This document shows, piece after piece, positions 34,501 to 38,232 of a stretch of 38,232 bases of DNA. The stretch is from positions 1 to 38,232 of the forward strand of contig JARIGN010000026.1 of assembly GCA_029288835.1 (NCBI GenBank), in the 5' to 3' direction. Within the stretch, counting starts at the first letter, position 1, and every line of letters begins with the position of its first letter. The notes beneath the pieces are model-generated. The model worked only from the letters and a program-made list of their open reading frames with translations. It was not told the DNA's origin and made no database searches. Source of the stretch: Candidatus Kaiserbacteria bacterium (lineage in GTDB: Bacteria; Patescibacteriota; Minisyncoccia; Phycocordibacterales; Phycocordibacteraceae). A program made the position numbers and the translations under genes.

Positions 34501-37500
34501 AATCTTGTATACGGTTCTGGCTCAGGCGCTCTTTCAAGCGTTGCAACCTCCTCTATTAGTGTCGGCTCCGGTATCAGCGTCACTTCAGGTACGCTGGGTG
34601 CGCAGGTGGGCGGCACCAATGTGACGCTTGGTATCGCGAACGCAGCAATCACCAACGCAATGCTTGCGAACAACAGCGTCACCGTCTCCCCAGGCACCGG
34701 CATCAGTGGCGGTGGCACCGTTGCGCTCGGTGGCTCCATCACCATCACCAACGCAGGCGTCACCTCAAACGTCGCAGGCACGGGTATTAGCGTGAGTGGC
34801 TCAACCGGTGCCGTCACCATTACAAACACCGGTGTCACCAGCATTACCGGCACTGCAAACCAGGTCACCGCTTCTGCTTCAACAGGCGGTGTGACCCTTT
34901 CGCTTCCAAACCAGCTCACCCTCCAGAACGCTTCCACCACGAACCTTTCCGCGAATACGCTTGCCGTTGGAGGAACCGCTACGACAACGATCTCTTCAGC
35001 TGGTGCGCTCACCACCCCATCCCTCACGATCGGTTCCCTCAACGGCCTCCTCTATGGAAACAGTGGGGCAGTATCTGCTGCTACGGTCTCGAGCGCTTCA
35101 GGAGTGAGCTTCTCCGGAGGTACTCTTTCTCTTGCGAATATTCCAAACAGCTCTCTTACAAACAGCACCATCTCTGGTGTTGCTCTCGGCGGCACCCTCG
35201 CAAACCTCTCCTCAACCGACAGCACCCTCACCTTCAGCGGCTCATACAACGGTTCTGCTGCGCAGACCGTCGGCCTTAACCTCGCGAACGCCAACACCTG
35301 GACTGCGCTTCAGCAGTTCAATGGAAATGCATCCTCAACACAGTTCACTTCTACTGGTTCAACGTATCTTGCAACGACTGGAGGAAACGTCGGTATTGGT
35401 ACGACTTCTCCTTTTGCGTCGCTTTCAGTCTCAACCCCGAGTGGAAGCATTCCTCAAGTTAACACGCTCTTTGCAATCGGTTCCTCTACTGGTTCTGGCT
35501 ATCAAACCGTTCTCTCTCTCGTGGACAATGGTGCCGCTACCTTGAACATTCAGGGTTCGAATACTGTCGGTAACTTGAATCTTGGTTCTGGTGGCTCTTC
35601 AAATATTAATTCGGGTGGTGTGAATAAGATTAGTTTCAACACCTATGTCACTAACTTTAATACAGGAGCAAACGCTTCTTCTGCTACTGGCCATTATTTC
35701 TTTAACGGTAGTGCCGAAACCCTGCTTACCAGCGGCGTAAATACTGCAATATTAAGCTTTAACTTCGGCCAGACGCGCTCACATGCCTCAGGTGCGGTTG
35801 CCTTGGATCAGGACATTATTCTTAACCCTAGCATCCAAAACTTTTCTACGGGTACCACGCTTGCAAACTCTACCATCGCCAGCTCCACGGCCTTTTATAT
35901 CGCCGGTGCTCCGACCCCGGGCGCTAACGCAAACCTCACCAACACCTATGGTCTCTTCATCGATGCAACCAACACGCCGGTTGCTGCTTCAACCACGAAC
36001 GCCTATGGCCTTGCAGTGTTGGCGGGAACTGGCGCGACCCACAACTACGCCGCAGAATTCCTAAACGGAAACGTTGGTATCGGTACCACCTCGCCGTACC
36101 AGGCACTCTCCGTGACCGGCAACGAAGCGCTTAACGGAAATGCGCTCATCACCGGAACCGAAACCCTCCCTGCGCTTGCGGTTCCTGCGGGCTCACTCCT
36201 CGCGGTAAACGCGCAGGGCCAAATCATCGCAACCGCTACCCCGGCTGTGGGCGTGTCTTCGATCTCTAACTCTGACGGCACTCTCTCTATCGTGAATGCT
36301 GGCGGCAGCGTCACTGCTTCCTTGAACCTCGCAAACGCAAACACTTGGACGGCGACCCAGACCTTCTCCAACGCCACCTATTCTGCGCTCTTTAACGGTG
36401 GCCCTGTTGGCATCAACAACAGCACTCCAGGATTTCCGCTCGACATTGGCGGCACGGGCGAACTCGCGCAGTTTGGCTCAACAGGTGCGCAGGACTATAT
36501 TTCCGTTTCCGGAGGTCGTGCACTCTTTGGCTATGACAACGTATACGGCAACGCTGCTGTGCAGGGCGGTTCAGGGCAGGGTATTGAGTTTAACGTAAAC
36601 AGCAACACCTTCCCATCGGGTATCGCGGCAATGATCACGCCAAGTGGAAGCTTCGGTATCGGCTCAACCTCTCCTGGCTCACTCCTCTCTATTGGCAACA
36701 CCAACGGTATCAACTTCAGCACCGGTACTTCAACCTTCTCTTCAACGGGTGGCATTAACCTCGCAAGCGGCTGCTATGCGATTAATGGTACTTGTCTCAC
36801 GACAGGCGTCTCAAGTGTCACCAACGCAGACGGTTCTATTTCAGTCTCAAGCACTGGTGGAGTCGCAACGGTTTCCCTTAATCCTGCACACGCAAACACC
36901 TTCACGGCTCTCCAGAAGTTTAACGGCAATGCTTCAAGTACCTATATTAGTGCAAACCTCGCAGCCTTCGGTGCAACCGGCACCACCACCATCAGCAGCA
37001 CTGGAGCACTCTTCACCCCATCCCTCACGATCGGCTCACTCAGTGGCCTCGTCGCTGCAAACTCCGGCGCAACCTATGCTACAGCAACCAGCTCCATCAG
37101 CGTCGGCTCAGGTATCTCCGTCACTTCTGGAACACTGGGCTCACAGGTGGGTGGCACAAACGTGACCCTCGGCATTGCAAACGGTGCGGTGACGAACGCA
37201 ATGCTCGCGAACTCAACCATCTCAGGTGTGGCACTCGGTGGCACTCTCGCAAACCTCTCCGCAACCAATGCGACCCTCACCTTCAGCGGCTCATACAACG
37301 GCTCCACTGCGCAGACGGTTGGTCTTAACCTAAGCAATGCAAACACCTGGACTGCGCTTCAGCAGTTTAATGGAAACGCGAGCAGTACCTATATTAGTGC
37401 AAACCTTGCTTCCTTCGGCGCAACCGCAACCAGCTCATTCTCCTCAACCGGCGCTCTCACCCTTGCCTCAGCACTCACCGTTCCAAACGGCGGTACTGGC

Positions 37501-38232
37501 CAGACCAGCTTCACGGCAGGAAATCTTGTCTATGGCTCTGGCTCAGGTGCTCTTTCAAGCGTCGCAACCTCCTCTATTAGTGTCGGCTCCGGCATCAGCG
37601 TCACCTCAGGAACCCTCGGCTCCCAGGTTGGCGGCACCAATGTGACGCTTGGTATCGCGAACGCAGCAATCACCAACGCTATGCTTGCGAACAACAGCGT
37701 CACCGTCTCCCCAGGCACCGGCATCAGTGGCGGTGGCACCGTTGCCCTTGGTGGTACCATCACCGTCACCAACGCCGGCGTCACCTCTATCACTGGCACC
37801 GCAAACCAAATCACCGCATCAGCTTCAACGGGTGGTGTGACCCTCTCGCTTCCGAGCCAGCTCACCCTCCAGAACGCTTCCACAACAAACCTTTCTGCCA
37901 ACACGCTTGCCGTTGGAGGAACCGCTACGACAACGATCTCTTCAGCGGGTGCGCTCTTCACCCCATCCCTCACCGTCGCTGCACTCAATGGCCTCCTCTA
38001 TGGAAACAGTGGGGCAGTGACTGCTGCTACGGTCTCCTCACCGCTTTCATTCTCCGCCGGCACCCTCTCTCTCGGTACTGTAGGTGCAGCGAACGGCGGC
38101 ACCGGCTCCACCACCCTCACCGGTCTCTTGAAGGGCAACGGCACCAGTGCCGTACAAACCGCTGTCCCCGGTGTCGACTATCAAGCTCCAGGCGCATACA
38201 TCACCGCCCTCACGGGTGACGTCACGGCTTCT
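25507..38232 (+). CDS. Giant surface fibre/adhesin with N-terminal HTH and membrane span (open at window end)
   Basis: The frame is open from ATG 25507 to the last base: exactly 4242 codons, with no stop found when lines were read in frame. An in-frame TTG at 25483 could add eight residues. Domain order: excisionase-type HTH at about 15-60 (KFLTTREASDKTGYHADYLS, then RLCRSGALSGKRIGRSWLIS); charged linker; membrane span ALLASLVVMLVGVSCVWAA at 159-177; Ala-rich helical region to about 515; TN-x3 pentapeptide-like array about 640-1330; tail-fibre-like linkers; LVIVD propeller about 1669-1955; then repeated VGIGTTSP, NGGTGQTS and FNGNASS modules to the end, closing with GNGTSAVQTAVPGVDYQAP. Topology would place the HTH inside and more than 4000 residues outside. 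Such C-terminal modules occur in phage tail fibres and S74-type proteins. A role in host or surface attachment is inferred. Confidence 0.85.
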   Translation, partial: MEPLDTKNSESRDEKFLTTREASDKTGYHADYLSRLCRSGALSGKRIGRSWLISEQSLDTFVKEQERSKQILRDELSKTREREYKHNIQTANIKRTLHKLTPTIPSLPTITTFTSARRVALPEGGVSVKISEEIQAEFVQDESKNIVSPAFTFEKRAVALLASLVVMLVGVSCVWAARTAVGVEAEHVALQFAAGMQELSAGALLSVQQHPVARAPQVATHFAAPQFALPKVSTPAEFVLPTSSVAILPVREGEDSQVIINPEIAAAVTTFAHASAYDALHPSYALSETVRTLAQASLEAYVNTGTVTYAGIVALMDGDAQGAHAWSTLSDRILQGYARGVYAWVDASPKVAAATSEGMYALGSTLTDQAALSPWVARTGFQRVLIGFVDDSRSALTAVTKAEIALGTAALSATDRVNEVEETKASEIALATKITGEQDFLALSKGMQVTTLATKNGKQYAAQNLAAAAAYTQTYTQNYSLAEATALATYDTIHTFFSGIGYNLALLFGKGTLSTEPTSLAIGAPTQTGSVTVPHSFTVPAVPSSSQTTGAVGGGAPSSAQGTQVTVVHTTNTGVSQSYVDLAINGLRTFVIDQVDALNKSQSHVGGTVVTTSGTGGGSFDLSSFLQALATGNLTIGSSTFTGPVTATGGLVSSGATTLTNLTTENSTTTNATSTNQFVTNSGATNFTATNASTSNLLAANATATNASFTNATSTNFFAQIAQATSAIFDNLTATLATITNLTSTNFIATNATTTNATSTNFYASNGVFGTFAATLANFTNGIFQNFLATNATTTNATSTNLYATNGVFISATTTNAVSTNASTTNLYALNGVTNNSSTTNLYAANGVVQNSTSTNQFATNLNAANATATNASFTNATSTNFFAQLAQATNAIFDNLTATLATITNLTSTNFIATNATSTSATSTNLYATNGTFGNLVATLANFTSGIFTNFVATNATVTNQTTTNATTTNATSTNEFATNLTSTNVISTNVTSTNATATNASFTNATVTNQTTTNATTTNASSTNLYAVNGVLTNSTSSNAYNQNTINGSATSTNEFATNLTATNASTSNLLATNATATNAIFTNATSTNFFAQLAQATNAIFDNLTATLATITNLTSTNFIATNATSTNATSTNLYANNGSFGNLVATLANFTTGIFQTLNAAVASITNLTATNFVATTATTTNATTTSLFVTNLNGTNASTTNFYAVNGVLTNATTTEFNAADLTATNISATNLTDALALFTQASSTDFYAALANINTGTITNFTSTLSTIANLVASNATTTNATSTNAFASTLGATNFTATNANIGALTLSNLTGFLEATSGVVTSTSSIDLSSQVSNVLPQQNGGTGFGSYNPGDILYADSFGNLQRLPAASNGLVLKLQGGIPYWGVDQTVGATGNDGIFATSTNTIYPLNTSNALIIGTNAQTNVNSLFEVHGLSYFSSSIGIASSSPLYTLSVEGKSSLGNQAIAGFFTATTTATSSLPSLATNSFALGSLNGPLSASNGFVSATSAVGVLYGGTGISTLPSYGQLLVGNSTNGYALMATSSLGLVNTVSNADGSLTISPTAGNVVASLNLSHANTFTALQQFNGNASTTQLTVSNNTYLAASGGSVSIGATSSPSSLLAINGVATFAAATSTIYSQLNLASDNLLLGPATPTVASTTSVGLTSPKQVVVSGKYAYVLGSTNITIFDVTNPAIPAAIGTITTSSGGAEYVSGRYLYLLGQSGTNYFSIYDISNPASPLLLSTTFNTFAGGNSIVVSGPYAYISGPSPISIFNISNPTNVTKVGTYGGVGTFGLYVAGDYAYTTARAGIDIADVSNPSSPLKVGGVTGTNLASAVYVSGRYEYVLSKFNNTFIIYDISNPAAITQVSSISTNLNSPQSVFVSGRYAYIVNSGSNTLLQFDVSNPASPRQVNSFSTGLSSPQSIYVAGRYAYIASSGNNSLVIIDLGGSDENTATIGSLEAGNIQVRNDITAQGQLQVLGGLTVGAGGIYSSGPLSVSAATSSQQNAVTALFNNGYVGVGTTSPYAQLSVFAGSDYVSHAASTLFAIGSSSAGTATSTLFNILSSGFVGVGTTSPTSLFSVGGNEFIGGNSVITGNLAVPALASPAGSFLAVNALGQIISTTTPALTISNSDGTLTIAPNNGAVVASLNLGNANTWTATQTFSNGTYSALFTGGNVGIGTTSPGSLLSIGNTNGINFSTGTSTFSSAGGINLTNGCYAMNGNCLVTGVSSVTNADGSISVSSTGGAATLSLNPAHANTFTALQQFNGNASSTYISANIASFGATATSSFSSTGALTLASALTVPNGGTGQTSFTAGNLVYGSGSGALSSVATSSISVGSGISVTSGTLGAQVGGTNVTLGIANAAITNAMLANSTISGVALGGTLANFSATDNTLTFSGSYNGSAAQTVGLNLGNANTWTALQQFNGNASTTQLSVFGQSYLANASSSVLTVSGSTFLATAGGSVGVGTTTPTATLAVQGVVGQNEFIISSSTGVATLTVDSFGNSYFGPIPSAANQKYTLAPLNLMHTGASGVDEPQLNLINTAGFTNTGSSIDFYTYTNNGNSLPGARIESADNGNFSGNILFFTKNNGSPGNGALTEDFRIMGGTGLIGVGSTTPWGLLSVNANALAAGVPQFVVGSSTGTNFIVANNGNAGVGTTTPAARFAVGGNEFIGGNLALTGNETLPALAIPAGSLLAINPQGQIIATASPVIGVTSVSNSDGTLTVVNAGGSVSASLNLANANTWSATQTFSNSTYSALFNGGPVGINNSTPAYALDIGGTGELAEFGTTGAQDYIAVSGGRALFGYDNVYGNAAIQGTSGQGIEFNVNSNTFPSGIAAMITPSGSFGVGTTSPGALFSVGGNALVGGNAVITGTETLPALASAPGTFLAVNAQGQIISTTSPALTVSNSDGTLTIAPNSGAVVASLNLSHANIFTALQQFNGNASSTYLSANLASFGATATSSFSSTGALTLASALTVPNGGTGQTSFTAGNLVYGSGSGALSSVATSSISVGSGISVTSGTLGAQVGGTNVTLGIANAAITNAMLANNSVTVSPGTGISGGGTVALGGSITITNAGVTSNVAGTGISVSGSTGAVTITNTGVTSITGTANQVTASASTGGVTLSLPNQLTLQNASTTNLSANTLAVGGTATTTISSAGALTTPSLTIGSLNGLLYGNSGAVSAATVSSASGVSFSGGTLSLANIPNSSLTNSTISGVALGGTLANLSSTDSTLTFSGSYNGSAAQTVGLNLANANTWTALQQFNGNASSTQFTSTGSTYLATTGGNVGIGTTSPFASLSVSTPSGSIPQVNTLFAIGSSTGSGYQTVLSLVDNGAATLNIQGSNTVGNLNLGSGGSSNINSGGVNKISFNTYVTNFNTGANASSATGHYFFNGSAETLLTSGVNTAILSFNFGQTRSHASGAVALDQDIILNPSIQNFSTGTTLANSTIASSTAFYIAGAPTPGANANLTNTYGLFIDATNTPVAASTTNAYGLAVLAGTGATHNYAAEFLNGNVGIGTTSPYQALSVTGNEALNGNALITGTETLPALAVPAGSLLAVNAQGQIIATATPAVGVSSISNSDGTLSIVNAGGSVTASLNLANANTWTATQTFSNATYSALFNGGPVGINNSTPGFPLDIGGTGELAQFGSTGAQDYISVSGGRALFGYDNVYGNAAVQGGSGQGIEFNVNSNTFPSGIAAMITPSGSFGIGSTSPGSLLSIGNTNGINFSTGTSTFSSTGGINLASGCYAINGTCLTTGVSSVTNADGSISVSSTGGVATVSLNPAHANTFTALQKFNGNASSTYISANLAAFGATGTTTISSTGALFTPSLTIGSLSGLVAANSGATYATATSSISVGSGISVTSGTLGSQVGGTNVTLGIANGAVTNAMLANSTISGVALGGTLANLSATNATLTFSGSYNGSTAQTVGLNLSNANTWTALQQFNGNASSTYISANLASFGATATSSFSSTGALTLASALTVPNGGTGQTSFTAGNLVYGSGSGALSSVATSSISVGSGISVTSGTLGSQVGGTNVTLGIANAAITNAMLANNSVTVSPGTGISGGGTVALGGTITVTNAGVTSITGTANQITASASTGGVTLSLPSQLTLQNASTTNLSANTLAVGGTATTTISSAGALFTPSLTVAALNGLLYGNSGAVTAATVSSPLSFSAGTLSLGTVGAANGGTGSTTLTGLLKGNGTSAVQTAVPGVDYQAPGAYITALTGDVTAS
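28132..28220 (+). repeat. 89-bp perfect direct repeat, copy 1
   Basis: This segment of the pentapeptide-like array is identical base for base to 28762-28850, 630 bp (210 codons) downstream. It starts AACGCGACCAGCACTAACTT and ends ACTCGCAACCATCAC. Confidence 0.85.
28762..28850 (+). repeat. 89-bp perfect direct repeat, copy 2
   Basis: Identical to 28132-28220; the flanks diverge in synonymous and non-synonymous positions, which indicates recent duplication or gene conversion. Confidence 0.85.
30511..31370 (+). other. LVIVD-type seven-repeat beta-propeller domain within the giant protein
   Basis: Seven repeats of about 40 residues follow the pattern V-x-V-S-G-x-Y-A-Y-[VI]...I-x-D-[IV]-S-N-P-x-x-P, for example VVVSGKYAYVLG, IYDISNPASP, VFVSGRYAYIV, FDVSNPASP and IYVAGRYAYIASS. 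This is the LVIVD repeat (Pfam PF08309) of surface beta-propellers. Residues are about 1669-1955. The DNA here has visibly more A+T and less repetition than the flanking modules. Confidence 0.85.
32311..32640 (+). repeat. 110-codon NGGTGQTS module, copy 1
   Basis: It begins QQFNGNASSTYIS and contains NGGTGQTSFTAGNLVYG and GGTNVTLGIANAAITNAMLA. Copies of exactly 330 bp lie at 34339 and 37360 (offsets 2028 and 5049 bp). Confidence 0.85.
33529..34107 (+). repeat. 193-codon module, copy A
   Basis: It begins GGNEFIGGN and contains LFNGGPVGINNSTP, GGRALFGYDNVYGNAA and NVNSNTFPSGIAAMITPSGS. The same module recurs at 36118-36696, offset exactly 2589 bp (863 codons), without gaps. Confidence 0.85.
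34339..34668 (+). repeat. 110-codon NGGTGQTS module, copy 2
   Basis: Same length and order as 32311-32640; many stretches of the DNA are nearly identical (for example GGTTCTGG-TCAGGCGCTCTTTCAAGCG with one base changed). It is followed here by the NNSVTVSPGTGISGGGTVAL segment, which recurs after copy 3. Confidence 0.85.
36118..36696 (+). repeat. 193-codon module, copy B
   Basis: Gap-free counterpart of 33529-34107, sharing most residues (LFNGGPVGINNSTP, GGRALFGYDNVYGNAA). Many differences at the DNA level are in third positions. Confidence 0.85.
37360..37689 (+). repeat. 110-codon NGGTGQTS module, copy 3
   Basis: Third gap-free copy, followed by the same NNSVTVSPGTGISGGGTVAL and LQNASTTNLSANTLAVGGTA segments that follow copy 2. 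Confidence 0.85.

Noticed and set aside
25507-38232. Reading this region as a CRISPR array or a prophage tail operon
   Set aside because: The repeats are protein-coding in one continuous frame with variable spacing, and no other phage genes (terminase, portal, capsid) are in the window.

Overview
The window looks like a chromosome segment from an uncultivated Patescibacteria (Candidate Phyla Radiation) organism, most likely of the Parcubacteria side. This is an inference from several traits. SecA is short and lacks the C-terminal zinc-binding tail, and Obg is compact without the C-terminal OCT domain. There is a 34-residue Lys/Ala histone-like protein. Genes are packed with overlaps of a few bases, several starts look leaderless, and a giant surface protein carries repeated VGIGTTSP-type motifs. 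TGA is used as a stop (for example at 7926-7928 and 13777-13779), so this is not the Gracilibacteria recoded lineage. No rRNA or other taxonomic marker is present.

Region 1 (3-16007) is a cell-surface polysaccharide locus. It holds a partial glycosyltransferase, a membrane glycosyltransferase fused to a methyltransferase, three complete GT4 glycosyltransferases, an AsnB-type amidotransferase, three further methyltransferases, a polysaccharide-deacetylase-like protein, two GT2 glycosyltransferases, a GtrA membrane protein, a Wzx-type flippase on the opposite strand, and a large O-antigen ligase/polymerase with a C-terminal TPR. Together these could build, modify, flip and polymerise or ligate an envelope glycan.

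Region 2 (16040-23748) is housekeeping: murB, the histone-like protein, a transglutaminase/papain-like protein on the minus strand, secA, obgE and gatB. It contains two non-coding areas of interest. One is an AT-rich stretch with a DnaA-box-like site and a perfect 20-bp inverted repeat. The other is a candidate ~195-nt RNA that starts with a tRNA-like fold (perfect acceptor and T arms, no canonical D or anticodon arm) and ends in a strong terminator just upstream of secA.

Region 3 (23763-38232) is a surface/accessory block. An 86-nt hairpin is followed by a 347-residue protein with an N-terminal excisionase-type helix-turn-helix and a C-terminal membrane span. Then comes a giant reading frame, open from 25507 to the end of the window (at least 4242 codons, no stop seen), which starts with the same type of helix-turn-helix followed by a membrane span. 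Its presumed outer part contains, in order, a helical region, a long TN-x-x-x pentapeptide-like array, tail-fibre-like modules, a seven-repeat LVIVD beta-propeller, and repeated VGIGTTSP and NGGTGQTS modules. The pairing of an intracellular DNA-binding-type domain with a giant extracellular fibre, repeated in two neighbouring genes, is the most unusual feature of the window.
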